Below, piece after piece: positions 16,421 through 25,644 of a stretch of DNA of 64,000 nt. Made by a program: the position numbers and the translations under genes. The number at the start of each line of letters is the position of its first letter. Position 1 is the first letter of the stretch. The notes below the pieces were generated by a model. It saw nothing but the letters and a program-made list of their open reading frames with translations, did not search any database and was not told the origin of the DNA. This DNA comes from an uncultured Veillonellaceae bacterium. GTDB taxonomy: Bacteria > Bacillota > Negativicutes > Veillonellales > Dialisteraceae. The stretch covers positions 19,875-83,874 of the forward strand of contig CASEBK010000003.1 of NCBI GenBank assembly GCA_949286115.1. The letters run 5' to 3'.

Positions 16421-17887
16421 TTATTTTTTCGTCTCAGGACGAATGACCGCCGGGATTCCCAACGCTTTTTCCAGCGTCGCAAGGCCTACATTGTAATCAT
16501 ACATGGCGGTGATATAGTTCGTCCGCGCCGAATTCAGATTATACTGCGCGTCAAGCACATCCAGATTGATGCCTACGCCGGATTTGTAGCGCACCGTTGC
16601 GATCTTATAAGCTTCTTCCGCTTCGGCGACCGCCGCTTCCGTCGCGCGGATCTTTTCCTTTGCCGAGAGGATGTTCAGATAATCCTGGCGGACTTCGAGG
16701 GCCACGCTCTCCCGCACCTGTTGAAGAGACTCTTCTGCCGACCGCATGGCCGCCTTGGCCGATTTGATCTGCGCGTCCGTCGCGCCGCCGTCCCAGAGCG
16801 ACCAGCTCAGGCCGCCGCTGATGGTCCAACCTTCATGATCAAACCCGGGGAAATCATCGTCGTCCCAGTTATATCCGCCGCCCACCTGCACCGTGGGGAG
16901 ATAGCCGGATTTAGCCACTTTGACCTGCTCTTTCGCCGCACGATATGCATACTCTGCCTGCAGGATCTCCCACCGGTTCTTATCGGCGATGGCAAGAGCC
17001 TGATCCATCGTGATAGTAAATTCCGGTTCCGGGAAATTGGTATCCGTCGGCACCAGCTTCGTCGACATGGGCAGGCGCATGATGTTGTTCAGATTGGCTT
17101 CCGCCACATTTTTCGTGTTCTGCGCAGTAATGTATTCCTGCTTAGCATTCGCCAGCGACACGTTGGACGAGAGCACGTCCAGTTTAGCTACGATGCCTGC
17201 ATTGTACTGCTGCTGTACGTTGGTGAGATGGCTGCTGAGGTTCTCTACCGATTCGCGGCTCACGTCTTCCAGATTGATCGCTTCCAGATACTGGTAATAG
17301 GCGCTGGTCGCGTTCAGCTTGGTATCCGCTTCCGAGAGGTAGACCGCTTCTTCCGCTGCTTCTCTCTGATACCGCGCCGCATTAATCAGCCCTTCGACGC
17401 GTCCGCCCGTCCAGAGCGGCCACGTCACGTTCAGGCCATTGTTATAGGAATTTTGGATAGAGACCACCGTTCTTCCTGTAGCTGCGCTCGTCCCTTCGCT
17501 GCGGTTGCGGGATGCACTAAAAGAATAGTCAAGGCTCGGGTTCTTCCCTGCTGCCGCTTCGCTCACGGCCGCTTCCGCCTCGGTCAGGGCATATTCAGAG
17601 ATCCGGATGTCACGGTTGTTCTGGATGGCCGTGGAAACGGCGCCTTTGAGATCGATCTGGATGGTCTCCGCCTCCGGCGTCTCCGGTGCCGCCGGCAGCT
17701 TCTCTGCAAGCAGCATATTGTCAAAATTGACCTGCTTCGTCGGATGTTCCAGCGCTTTCTGCACCGTCTCGGCCGCCTTCCCCGGTTCAGTGATCTCTAC
17801 GTCGGCCGCTCCGGCGGGAAAAGACGCTGTCAATGCCAGCGCGGCCATGACAGAGGCCCCAAGCAGTTTATATTCTTTCTTCTTCAT
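16421..17887 (-). CDS. tolC: TolC-family outer-membrane efflux/secretion protein
   Basis: 488 residues from the ATG at 17887 (MKKKEYKLLGAS); a TTG at 17908 is possible but gives a worse signal peptide. Signal peptide 1-28 ends FPAGAA. Two OEP repeats of helices follow (AVSTAIQNNRDIRISEYALTEAEA and, in the second half, QALAIADKNRWEILQAEYAY), with ISGGLSWSLWDGGATDA as the family strand-turn motif. The end carries ARTNYITAMYDYNVGLATLEKALG. It forms a trimeric outer-membrane channel with a periplasmic tunnel. It lies directly after mlaD, so drug export is not the only possibility; lipid or protein traffic fits the operon. Confidence 0.9.
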   Translation of the reverse strand: MKKKEYKLLGASVMAALALTASFPAGAADVEITEPGKAAETVQKALEHPTKQVNFDNMLLAEKLPAAPETPEAETIQIDLKGAVSTAIQNNRDIRISEYALTEAEAAVSEAAAGKNPSLDYSFSASRNRSEGTSAATGRTVVSIQNSYNNGLNVTWPLWTGGRVEGLINAARYQREAAEEAVYLSEADTKLNATSAYYQYLEAINLEDVSRESVENLSSHLTNVQQQYNAGIVAKLDVLSSNVSLANAKQEYITAQNTKNVAEANLNNIMRLPMSTKLVPTDTNFPEPEFTITMDQALAIADKNRWEILQAEYAYRAAKEQVKVAKSGYLPTVQVGGGYNWDDDDFPGFDHEGWTISGGLSWSLWDGGATDAQIKSAKAAMRSAEESLQQVRESVALEVRQDYLNILSAKEKIRATEAAVAEAEEAYKIATVRYKSGVGINLDVLDAQYNLNSARTNYITAMYDYNVGLATLEKALGIPAVIRPETKK

Positions 17888-17922
17888 CTTGTTCCATCCC
17901 TTCTGCAATCATGCACCGGATC

Positions 17923-19071
17923 TCAATACATATAGCTCACGCCGATATAATTGCCGCCGCCGCGCCGCTTTTCCGGCTGGATCGTCTGCAGCGTCGCAAA
18001 AATATCAGGAAATATCTCATACCCGCCCTTGATACGGACCGTCAGATCATTCGGATCATAGACGTCAGCGCCGATGCGCCATCGATCGGCGTCATACTCC
18101 GCACCGGCTCCCACTTCGCCGCGGACCATGCCGCCGTAGAAGTTCCACCGATCCTCGCGGACTCCGTATTGAGCATTGAGGAGCGAGTCGTCTCCCAGCG
18201 CTTCCACGCCGAGACGGATGAATTTTTTATCCCCGAATTTGAACGAGAAATTCGGGGAAAACTCTTCCTCTGAGGTATTATATAACAATTCTCCTTCGCC
18301 AGACAAACGGAAGCCGCTCATAAGACCGTCCAGTTTTCCCGACAGATCGCGAGCTTTGAAAGACAGCGCCTTCGCGTTTTCCGAAGTTGCCGCCATGTTG
18401 TCAAGAATGACCCGCGCCTGAGCGCCAGCCTGCCCGTCCTGATTGAAATCCGTCAGGATCCCGTTCATCTGCTGTGTCATATTTTCCACATCCCCAGCGA
18501 TCTGGATGCCCTGTGCCGTGAGGATGGCCAGATTCTGTGTAAGCGCATTGATATTGGACAAGGTATTCTTCATGTTTTCCTGAGACGCACGGTCCGACAT
18601 GACGGAATTGAGCCCGTCCAGAAGCTGCTGCGCCGAATCAGCCAGCTTATCCATTTTATTCATGGCAGAATCGAATCCCGGTGCCGCTTCACCATGGACC
18701 GACATCCCTTCTTCCAGTATCCCGTTTTCCAGACGGCCACCGGCGGCGCGCACATACATGCCGCCCATGACGCCGCTCGTCTGAATGGAGAAAGACGCGT
18801 CTTTCGGCACTTCGCTTCCTTCATAGAAACGAAGAGTCAGCACAGCTTCGCCTTTTTGGACAGCGATATCATCGACCCGACCCACTTCAACGCCCGCATA
18901 CCGGATGGGATTGCCCGGTTCGATGCCTTCTGCCTCTTGAAAATAACCGGTCACATGAAAACCGTCTTTCCCAAAAAGGACCAGGTGCGACAGATGCATG
19001 ATGATCCCTGCAAAGATCAGCAGCCCCGCCAGGGCAAACGCACCGACCTTAGCTTCCGTAGACCATTTCAT
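17923..19071 (-). CDS. mlaD: MlaD-like MCE protein with C-terminal beta-rich domain
   Basis: 382 residues. An N-terminal membrane helix (about 9-28) precedes one MCE domain (GYFQEAEGIEPGNPIRYAGV to ASFSIQTSGVMGGMYVRA, about 38-118). A helical region with LADSAQQLLDGLNSV and NMTQQMNGILTDF follows to about 250. The last 130 residues are amphipathic strands (NFSFKFGDKKFIRLGVEALG, WNFYGGMVRGEVGAGAEY) ending YIGVSYMY, an outer-membrane-type terminal signature. E. coli MlaD is only about 180 residues. In Veillonella parvula the Mla system has been described as MlaEFD only, with a long MlaD reaching the outer membrane; this protein has that layout. Confidence 0.9.
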   Translation of the reverse strand: MKWSTEAKVGAFALAGLLIFAGIIMHLSHLVLFGKDGFHVTGYFQEAEGIEPGNPIRYAGVEVGRVDDIAVQKGEAVLTLRFYEGSEVPKDASFSIQTSGVMGGMYVRAAGGRLENGILEEGMSVHGEAAPGFDSAMNKMDKLADSAQQLLDGLNSVMSDRASQENMKNTLSNINALTQNLAILTAQGIQIAGDVENMTQQMNGILTDFNQDGQAGAQARVILDNMAATSENAKALSFKARDLSGKLDGLMSGFRLSGEGELLYNTSEEEFSPNFSFKFGDKKFIRLGVEALGDDSLLNAQYGVREDRWNFYGGMVRGEVGAGAEYDADRWRIGADVYDPNDLTVRIKGGYEIFPDIFATLQTIQPEKRRGGGNYIGVSYMY

Positions 19072-19820
19072 CCCTGTTCACCTTCTTCCTTTGGATATTC
19101 CCAGCCGTTGATGAATTGCTGGACCCGGCCGTCCCGGGATCGGTAGAGCGCATCGGGCGTACCGATCGCCAGAAAAGAACCTTCATACAAAAAAGCCATG
19201 CGGTCTGCGATTTCGCCGGCAGACTTCATATCATGCGTCACGACGACGCTCGTAGCGTGCATCTCCTGCTGCGTATGCCGGATAAGATGACTGATCGCTG
19301 TGGAGCGGATCGGATCCAGCCCCGCCGTAGGCTCGTCATACAGAATGATCTCCGGGTCCAGCGCGATAGCCCGCGCCAAGCTCACCCGCTTCTTCATCCC
19401 GCCGGACAGGCTTGCCGGCATCAAGTCTTCCACATCATCCAGCCCCACCATGTGCAGCTTGTTCTGCACGATGGCCTCAATCTCTGCTTCCGGCAGCTTT
19501 TCATGCTGGCGAAGGCCGAACGCCACATTTTCACGGATGCTCATAGAATCGAACAGCGCGGAATACTGGAAGACCATCCCCATATGCCGCCGCACTTCGT
19601 TCCACGCATCTTCGTCCAGATGCGTCACATCCTGTCCATTGACGAAGATCTCTCCGGAATCCGGTTTCAGCAGTCCGATGATGAGCTTCAGGATAGTGGA
19701 CTTCCCAGAACCGGAGGCACCGAGGATGACCATCGTTTCACCGTCATTGATCGTCAGGTTGACATCTTTCAGGATCTGCCGATCTCCAAAAGATTTACAC
19801 ACATGCATCAGTTCGATCAT
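19068..19820 (-). CDS. mlaF: lipid-transport ABC ATPase MlaF
   Basis: 250 residues, overlapping mlaD by 4 bases. Walker A is GASGSGKST (about 34-42), the Q-loop is MVFQYSALF, the signature is LSGGMKKR, Walker B is ILYDEPTAGLDP and the switch histidine is in VVVTHDM. The ATG-YS-Q loop and GMKKR signature are typical of the MlaF/Ttg2A group. It powers lipid movement between MlaE in the inner membrane and the MlaD channel. The direction of phospholipid transport by Mla is debated. The order mlaE-mlaF-mlaD without mlaB or mlaC is the reduced form found in diderm Firmicutes. Confidence 0.95.
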   Translation of the reverse strand: MIELMHVCKSFGDRQILKDVNLTINDGETMVILGASGSGKSTILKLIIGLLKPDSGEIFVNGQDVTHLDEDAWNEVRRHMGMVFQYSALFDSMSIRENVAFGLRQHEKLPEAEIEAIVQNKLHMVGLDDVEDLMPASLSGGMKKRVSLARAIALDPEIILYDEPTAGLDPIRSTAISHLIRHTQQEMHATSVVVTHDMKSAGEIADRMAFLYEGSFLAIGTPDALYRSRDGRVQQFINGWEYPKEEGEQG

Positions 19821-19828
19821 AAGCGACC

Positions 19829-20593
19829 TCAGAACAATATGGCCGACAGCAGGTAATTCGCAGCAAAGAGCATGACGATAGAATAGACGACCGACTGCGT
19901 CGTCGCCCGGCCTACGCCTTCGGCACCGGCGGTACAGGTCATCCCCCTATCACACCCGACGAGCGCGACGATCATGCCGAAGATCACCGATTTCACCATG
20001 CCCATGTAAATGTCTGCCGGCCCGCAGAACACATCAATGGAATGGAGGAACGTATAGGCGGATACATTCTCCGTCAGGGCAGCGACCACCATCCCGCCGG
20101 CGATCCCGATGGTCACGCCGAATACGTTCAGGATGGGCAGCATGGTCATACATGCGACAAAACGGGGCACCACCAGGTAGGCCACCGGGTTGACCGCCAT
20201 GCAGCGCAGTGCATCGATCTGCTCTGTCACCCGCATGGTACCGATCTCCGCCGTGATGGCCGCGCCTACGCGCCCCGCCAGGACCACGCCGCACAGCACA
20301 GGTCCCAATTCGCGCCCCATACCGATGGCCACGATACCGCCGATGGAAAATTCCGCTCCGTATTTGATGAGCTCCCCTGCGATCTGGAACGAAAGGACCA
20401 TCCCTGTAAACAGCAGCGTCAGACCCACGATGGGAAACGATTTCACGCCCAGTTCCAGACACTGCTTAGCCGTTTCATGGCCCTGGATCTTGTGAAACTG
20501 ACGGATCGTCGCGACAAAGAGGAGCAGCACCGCGCCGAGCTGATGAAAGATCCCGATGGCTGACTGTCCCAGCGCTTCCAAAAATGCGGTCAC
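19829..20593 (-). CDS. mlaE: lipid-transport permease MlaE
   Basis: 254 residues from a GTG at 20593, chosen because AAGGAGG lies 8 bases upstream; a TTG at 20617 would place the site inside the gene. About five membrane helices are visible (FPIVGLTLLFTGMVLSFQ, FVACMTMLPILNVFGVTIGI and others). The conserved block ELGPVLCGVVLAGRVGAAITAEIGTM is the family hallmark, followed by TEQIDALRCMAVNPVAYLVVPR. It forms the inner-membrane half of the MlaEFD phospholipid transporter. It is the first gene of the operon, with its own promoter about 40 bases upstream. Confidence 0.95.
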   Translation of the reverse strand: MTAFLEALGQSAIGIFHQLGAVLLLFVATIRQFHKIQGHETAKQCLELGVKSFPIVGLTLLFTGMVLSFQIAGELIKYGAEFSIGGIVAIGMGRELGPVLCGVVLAGRVGAAITAEIGTMRVTEQIDALRCMAVNPVAYLVVPRFVACMTMLPILNVFGVTIGIAGGMVVAALTENVSAYTFLHSIDVFCGPADIYMGMVKSVIFGMIVALVGCDRGMTCTAGAEGVGRATTQSVVYSIVMLFAANYLLSAILF

Positions 20594-20631
20594 AGGCTGC
20601 CCCTCCTTTCTGAGCAATCATGATTATTATT

Positions 20632-20660
20632 ATAATACATCAAAGGTAAGTGAATTTCAA
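20632..20660 (-). promoter_or_regulatory. promoter of the mlaEFD-tolC transcription unit
   Basis: The minus strand reads TTGAAA, a 17-base spacer and TATTAT, ending about 38 bases before the mlaE start codon. An overlapping TATAAT three bases further along could serve with a longer spacer. Confidence 0.65.
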
Positions 20661-20727
20661 ACCGGCCGATCCGCGTAAATCAGAAAAATTTTACCGACGC
20701 TGCGGCCCTTCTCTGCCTGTCGAAAAT

Positions 20728-20761
20728 GACAAAAGAGCGAATGACTGCTCCGCTCTTTGTC
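20728..20761 (-). terminator. terminator after the S55 peptidase gene
   Basis: GACAAAGAGCG and CGCTCTTTTGTC pair around an 11-base loop, 6 bases beyond the stop, with a T-rich second arm. It isolates this gene from the mla operon. Confidence 0.75.
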
Positions 20762-20766
20762 CCTCT

Positions 20767-22704
20767 TTATATCTCCGCATTTCCTGCGGGCTTCGTATTC
20801 TCTGCGCTTTTATCCGTGTTCTGCATCGCTTCTTTTTCTTTGTTTTTCATTTCCAACCGCATTTTGTTCTGATCTTCCCGGTTCGCTTTCATCTTCTGCA
20901 GCGCCCGGTCCCGATCTGCCGGAGCCATGACCTGAAACGTGAATTGCCCATCCCCATAGATGACGTAACCCGTTTCCACGCGGCTCACGGCGGCCTCTCT
21001 TTCTTTAGTCGTTTCCTCCTCGGAATCCTTGCCCTTCAGATAGTCCGGCTTTTCCGGATTTTTCCTGTTCTGGATCTTCACATCGCTGGATTTTTCCTCG
21101 TCCTTTGCGATCATACTGACCTCCGGATCGAGGATCTCCACCACTACCTGATTGTTCTGATCTTCCTTCATGAGCTTATCCTGCAGATCTTTCAGGTCTT
21201 TGTACGTGCGAAGCCGCTCCAAGATCTCATCGGTCAGGTTGTATTTCTGCTGCTGGATCAGATACGGCAGCGGCACGACACCGCCGCCGCGCACTTCAAG
21301 GATCATTTCTCCCAAAGGCTGGTCTTTCGGTACGGTGAACGTAAGGTCTTTATAGAAGACTTTCCCGCGGTACGGCTCCAGCCGCACACGAATGAAAATG
21401 GGATCACCGGGGCTCACGATCATCGGTGTAGCCGTGGCATCGAGAAGCTGTGCCGTCCGCCGTTCCTTCGTCACATGCATATCCACCTGGATGCTGCGGA
21501 GCGGGTAATCTTCGAACCGATTCTGCGCCAGGAGCCGCACCACATTGTAGAGCTCATCGACGCTGCGCTCTGCGATATCCGATGCTGACCAGTACAGATT
21601 CTTACGGGAAAACGTCTGCTGCTTCGGATCTTCTGGATACAGCGTGTAATCGATCTCCACACTTCCCTCACCGCGCCGGTCCATGACCCGGCTCACCGCA
21701 TTGTAGACCGATGTAGCCGATAAGGTCGGCAGAAGCGATTCATCGCGGATCATGCGCACATCAAGATCATTCTCTACTTTTCGATCCGTATCTGTCACGG
21801 AAGCATGAAGCGCCGTGAACGCCGGAACTGTTCCGCTCCGTCCGCTGATGCCGGCACCACGGTCCTGATCAACCGTACCGATCTCCGCGCCGACCGTCCC
21901 CAGTTTGAATGGCAGGTTCTGACTGGGCACGACAGCCAGAATATAAGAATTGTGCATGAAGTACCCGCTGCTGCCGCGGCTCATGAAGGGGTGACCAAAA
22001 GCCACCATCCGGTCGCCGTCCACATAGGTGACGGTCCCGACCGCGCCGAGCTTCAGGTCTCCGCTCACGAGAGACGCTGCCACCGCCCCGCCGGCTTCCA
22101 GCGGATAAGCGAAGTCATCACTTCCGGCATCCGCCGCTGCATAGGGTGTCATGTGGAAGTCTTCCATCTTTTTCGACAGGTAATCCATCGCCTCCGGCGT
22201 ATATCCGGACGCCATGAGAGGCGTCTCGATAGGGACCAGATCATTGGAAGGCGCAGGAAGGAAGGAGGAATCCCTCTGGTCCTCCATTGTCCAGAGGCTC
22301 AGCATATCCGAGATGGGCGTCACCATCCCGATCCGTCCGCCGGACTGCGGGAATCCATAAGCCACTGCTCCCAGAAGCTTCCCACCGATATAGACGGGAC
22401 TGCCGCTCATGCCCTGCGCGATGCCGTTCGTCTCATCAATCACGGGGCCGGAGACGCGGACCAGCACCAGATCGCCGCCGGTCGCGCCGCGGTCTTTCAT
22501 GACGCCGAGCACCTCCACATCAAATGTGGAGATCTCCCGGCCATGCACGACGGTCTTCGCATACCCGCGCATCCCTTCCTGCACCTCAGAAATAGGAAGA
22601 AAAGCGGGCTCCTCCGCCAGGCCGCACACACCGGCCAGCCCTGTCATCATCAGACCGAGCACCGCTGCCAATACTTTTCTGCTGTTTTTCGTTTTATATC
22701 TCAT
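20767..22704 (-). CDS. SpoIVB-type S55 domain protein, secreted
   Basis: 645 residues after CAGGAG. Signal peptide 1-30. Residues 36-300 form a SpoIVB peptidase (S55) domain. It has EVQEGMRGYAKTVVHG, the nucleophile motif GMSGSPVY (Ser about 102) and MVAFGHPFMSRGSSGYF, which carries the conserved histidine region. Beyond 300 is a beta-rich part of unknown role, and from about 520 a highly charged tail (NRKNPEKPDYLKGKDSEEE, ending in K/E-rich helix). SpoIVB itself signals in sporulation, yet this organism type does not usually sporulate and there is no PDZ region that I can identify. A cell-envelope processing or non-proteolytic role is likely. Confidence 0.75.
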   Translation of the reverse strand: MRYKTKNSRKVLAAVLGLMMTGLAGVCGLAEEPAFLPISEVQEGMRGYAKTVVHGREISTFDVEVLGVMKDRGATGGDLVLVRVSGPVIDETNGIAQGMSGSPVYIGGKLLGAVAYGFPQSGGRIGMVTPISDMLSLWTMEDQRDSSFLPAPSNDLVPIETPLMASGYTPEAMDYLSKKMEDFHMTPYAAADAGSDDFAYPLEAGGAVAASLVSGDLKLGAVGTVTYVDGDRMVAFGHPFMSRGSSGYFMHNSYILAVVPSQNLPFKLGTVGAEIGTVDQDRGAGISGRSGTVPAFTALHASVTDTDRKVENDLDVRMIRDESLLPTLSATSVYNAVSRVMDRRGEGSVEIDYTLYPEDPKQQTFSRKNLYWSASDIAERSVDELYNVVRLLAQNRFEDYPLRSIQVDMHVTKERRTAQLLDATATPMIVSPGDPIFIRVRLEPYRGKVFYKDLTFTVPKDQPLGEMILEVRGGGVVPLPYLIQQQKYNLTDEILERLRTYKDLKDLQDKLMKEDQNNQVVVEILDPEVSMIAKDEEKSSDVKIQNRKNPEKPDYLKGKDSEEETTKEREAAVSRVETGYVIYGDGQFTFQVMAPADRDRALQKMKANREDQNKMRLEMKNKEKEAMQNTDKSAENTKPAGNAEI

Positions 22705-22724
22705 CTGTTACTCCTGCGGCAGGA

Positions 22725-23021
22725 TCAGCTGCGGCTCTCCAACAGGGCGATCACATCGCCGCGCCGCACGTCCTGCCCCTTTTCTGCCCTGACTTCCCGG
22801 ACCATCCCATCCGCAGAGGCTTTGGCTGCCGGCACAGGTCCCGCCAGCGTGTCCACTTCAGCCAGCACATCACCTTCCGCCACGGAAGCACCGGCGGTCA
22901 CAACGGACTGCACAGTTCCGCTGATCACCGCTCTCTGTTCTACCAGTTCTCTCGCTTCCGCCGTGCCGCCGGCCAGCATTAGAGCCGCCAGCAGCGCCGC
23001 TGCGATCTGTTTCCGTTTCAT
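22725..23021 (-). CDS. small secreted biotinyl/lipoyl-like domain protein
   Basis: 98 residues from the ATG at 23021, with GGAGGAACGG upstream; a longer frame from 23063 hides the signal peptide. Signal peptide 1-22 ends GTAEAR. The remaining 75 residues hold two hammerhead-like halves (VISGTVQSVVTAGASVAEGD, then ADGMVREVRAEKGQDVRRGD VIALLES). This is the fold of lipoyl/biotinyl and HlyD hybrid domains, but the usual lysine motif (MKM) is absent. It is therefore a structural barrel-sandwich domain outside the cytoplasm, not a carrier. It lies 20 bases before the S55 gene and is probably co-transcribed. Confidence 0.7.
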   Translation of the reverse strand: MKRKQIAAALLAALMLAGGTAEARELVEQRAVISGTVQSVVTAGASVAEGDVLAEVDTLAGPVPAAKASADGMVREVRAEKGQDVRRGDVIALLESRS

Positions 23022-23131
23022 ATCCGTTCCTCCGTTTTCTGCGCTGCGCCTCCTGCAGCGCACAGGTCATCACTGTTATGATTGTATTCTACCATTAAAG
23101 AAATGAATTGAAAATCGCATGCCGAGCACAG

Positions 23132-23157
23132 AAAAACGGCAGCTCCTGCGCCGCCGC
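23132..23157 (-). terminator. terminator after the mreB-like gene
   Basis: On the minus strand CGGCGGC pairs with GCTGCCG (one G-U) around a GCAGGA loop, followed by TTTTTC. Confidence 0.6.
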
Positions 23158-23170
23158 TTTGCCTTTGTAT

Positions 23171-24241
23171 TCAGTGGAGATCCTGCAGAGAATCCCGCAT
23201 ATAGTCCATATAATCCAGCGCCGCTCCTGCGCCGATCGCATTGACGTACATGGGCTGTTCCACCATGTATGATGGAATGCCCGTCACCCTGGTGACCATG
23301 GCATCAAGCCCAAGGAGCTGCGCACAGCCGCCGCTCAGCATGATGCCGTGATCCCGGATATCCGCCAGGAGAGCCGGCGGCGTCTTCTGCAGTACGCCGA
23401 GGATCTTTTTGCAGATGACCTGCATCACCGGACGGAGCGCGTTGGCCACATCCTCGCCGGTCACACCGATGCGTACGGGAAGACCGGTCTCCAGCGATTT
23501 CCCCGCCGCTTCTCCCGCCTGGAGCACTCCGGACACATCCCAGAGGATGCCGAGCTGCTTTTTGAGCGATTCCGCTGCCTGCCGTCCCAGCTGGATCTTA
23601 TATTTTTCCCGCACCCGCGTCATGATCGCCTGATCCATCGCAAGGCCCGCCTCATGCGTTGCGTCCGCTACTACGAGACCGTGCCGCGACACCACCGAGA
23701 CGTTGGCCGATCCGCCGCCGATGTCCACCACCATCGCACCTTCCATCCTGTCCGTATTGACACCCATGCCGAGCAGCGCCGCGATGGGCTGGTCGATCAG
23801 GACAGCTTTCCGCACACCCAGCGTTACGGCCGCTTCGAGGATCGCTCTCCGCTGCACCCCGGTGACTCCTGCGGGGACGCAGACGATGAGCCGCGGATGG
23901 AAGAACAGACTTTTCAAATACGAGTGATTGATGATGGAATTCAGCAGATACGCCGTCGCGCTGTAATCGACGATGGCGCTGTCCCGCAGCGGATGCACGA
24001 TGCGGATGCTGCGGGACGTGCGCCCTTCCATTTCCTCTGCCCTCGTGCCGTAGGCAAACATCTCGCCGTTCTTTTCCCGGACGGCCACGGCAGACGCTTC
24101 CGGATAGATGAGCTGCTTCTTTTTGACGTAGACCACGACACTGGACGTACCGAGATCGATGCCGATGTCCTCTGTCCCAAAAGAGCCGAGCCAGTCAAGG
24201 AAGCTGAATCCGGGCCGCCGAGCCTCTTCCCGCCGTCCCAT
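23171..24241 (-). CDS. MreB/Mbl-family rod-shape actin homologue
   Basis: 356 residues from the ATG at 24241, five bases after the murA stop; a GTG at 24265 would overlap murA. Phosphate-1 motif GIDLGTSSVVVYVKKK, connect-1 region, phosphate-2 MVVDIGGGSANVSVVS and adenosine motif GIMLSGGCAQLLGLD are those of MreB-type actins. Catalytic and lattice residues are looser than in a housekeeping MreB (for example the phosphate-2 stretch lacks the usual GGGTTE), and the N-terminal 25 residues are extra. It may be a second, specialised paralogue. The gene is coupled to murA, linking it to peptidoglycan synthesis. Confidence 0.85.
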   Translation of the reverse strand: MGRREEARRPGFSFLDWLGSFGTEDIGIDLGTSSVVVYVKKKQLIYPEASAVAVREKNGEMFAYGTRAEEMEGRTSRSIRIVHPLRDSAIVDYSATAYLLNSIINHSYLKSLFFHPRLIVCVPAGVTGVQRRAILEAAVTLGVRKAVLIDQPIAALLGMGVNTDRMEGAMVVDIGGGSANVSVVSRHGLVVADATHEAGLAMDQAIMTRVREKYKIQLGRQAAESLKKQLGILWDVSGVLQAGEAAGKSLETGLPVRIGVTGEDVANALRPVMQVICKKILGVLQKTPPALLADIRDHGIMLSGGCAQLLGLDAMVTRVTGIPSYMVEQPMYVNAIGAGAALDYMDYMRDSLQDLH

Positions 24242-24248
24242 TGGTTTC

Positions 24249-25517
24249 TCAGTTCGTGCCGACACGGGAAATACGCGCTCCCAGGCCCTGCAGTTTTTCT
24301 ACCAGATGGTCGTAGCCCCGGTCGATATGATGAAGATCTCCCACCTCCGTCGTACCGTGTGCGGCCAGACCTGCCAGTGTCAGCGCCGCACCGGCGCGCA
24401 GATCCGTCGCCCGTACGAAGGCACCCTGCAGGAACGGCACACCGGTCACGATGGCTTTCCTCCCTTCAATCTGGATGGAAGCTCCCATGCGCTGGAGCTC
24501 TCCCGCATGCATGAAGCGATTTTCAAAGACCGTCTCAGTGATGGTGCTGACCCCGCTTCCGATGGTCATGAGCGCCATGAACTGTGCCTGCAAGTCCGTG
24601 GGGAAACCCGGATAGGGCAGCGTCTTGATGTCCGTAGAGCGGATATGCCCGTCGCTGATGACGCGCACCCGGTCGATGTCTTCCTTCACGACTTTGACGC
24701 CAGCTTCCGTCAGTTTAGCAAGGAGAGGCTTCAAATGTTCGGAAAGAACATTTTCCACCACCACATCGCCCCCTGCCATCGCTGCAGCGATCATGAACGT
24801 CCCTGCTTCGATGCGGTCGGGAATGGCTGTGTGAGACACCCCTTCCAGGCGCTTCACCCCTTCGATGCGGATGACGTTCGTGCCAGCGCCCTTGATATTC
24901 GCCCCCATGCTGGAGAGGAACGTCACCAGATCGACGATCTCCGGCTCCTCCGCCGCATTCTCGATGACCGTGCGGCCTTCCGCAAGAGATGCCGCCATGA
25001 GGACATTTTCCGTCGCGCCAACGCTTGGGAAATCAAGGTAGATCTCCGCCCCTTTGAGCCCCTGCGGCGCGCTAGCTTCTACGTATCCATTGTGGATCTG
25101 GATCTCTGCGCCCATCGCCTCAAACGCCTTGAGATGCAGGTCGATGGGACGGCTTCCGATCATACAGCCGCCGGGCAGCGCGATCTTCGCGTGTCCTTTC
25201 TTCGCCAGAAGAGGCCCCATGACGAGGAACGACGCCCGCATGCGGCTCATCAATTCATAGGAAGCTTCCGTCCGATCGATATGCGCCGCGTCGAACGTCA
25301 TCTCCCGGCCGTTCCGGTGAATGACGACGCCGAGCGATTCCAGCACACTGCAGATTGTCCGCACATCATCCAGCTCCGGCGCGTCCACCACCGTTGCCGG
25401 TGTCTCGGGAAGCAGCGCCGCCACGATGATGGGAAGCACCGCATTTTTTGCGCTGGAAATACGGACGGACCCGTGCAGAGGAGTCCCTCCTTCAATGACC
25501 AGTTTTTCCAATTTCAT
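24249..25517 (-). CDS. murA: UDP-N-acetylglucosamine 1-carboxyvinyltransferase
   Basis: 422 residues, the standard size. MurA transfers enolpyruvate from PEP to UDP-GlcNAc, the first committed step of peptidoglycan synthesis. The substrate site KNAVLPI is at residues 24-30. The loop [16 protein letters not shown] holds the catalytic cysteine, C118. It has the Cys form, not the fosfomycin-resistant Asp form. The C-terminal part has [19 protein letters not shown] and [14 protein letters not shown], both family signatures. The enzyme is cytoplasmic. Confidence 0.95.
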   Translation of the reverse strand: MKLEKLVIEGGTPLHGSVRISSAKNAVLPIIVAALLPETPATVVDAPELDDVRTICSVLESLGVVIHRNGREMTFDAAHIDRTEASYELMSRMRASFLVMGPLLAKKGHAKIALPGGCMIGSRPIDLHLKAFEAMGAEIQIHNGYVEASAPQGLKGAEIYLDFPSVGATENVLMAASLAEGRTVIENAAEEPEIVDLVTFLSSMGANIKGAGTNVIRIEGVKRLEGVSHTAIPDRIEAGTFMIAAAMAGGDVVVENVLSEHLKPLLAKLTEAGVKVVKEDIDRVRVISDGHIRSTDIKTLPYPGFPTDLQAQFMALMTIGSGVSTITETVFENRFMHAGELQRMGASIQIEGRKAIVTGVPFLQGAFVRATDLRAGAALTLAGLAAHGTTEVGDLHHIDRGYDHLVEKLQGLGARISRVGTN

Positions 25518-25644
25518 CCACTCCAGTACCTGTAAAACGAGAGTTCACGATCTATATGCATGGAAAGGAGCGGCGCCAAAGGCAGCCTCTCCCGCTAAAT
25601 TCCCCATTATCATAACACAAAACCGCCGGTTCAGCCACGCCGCG

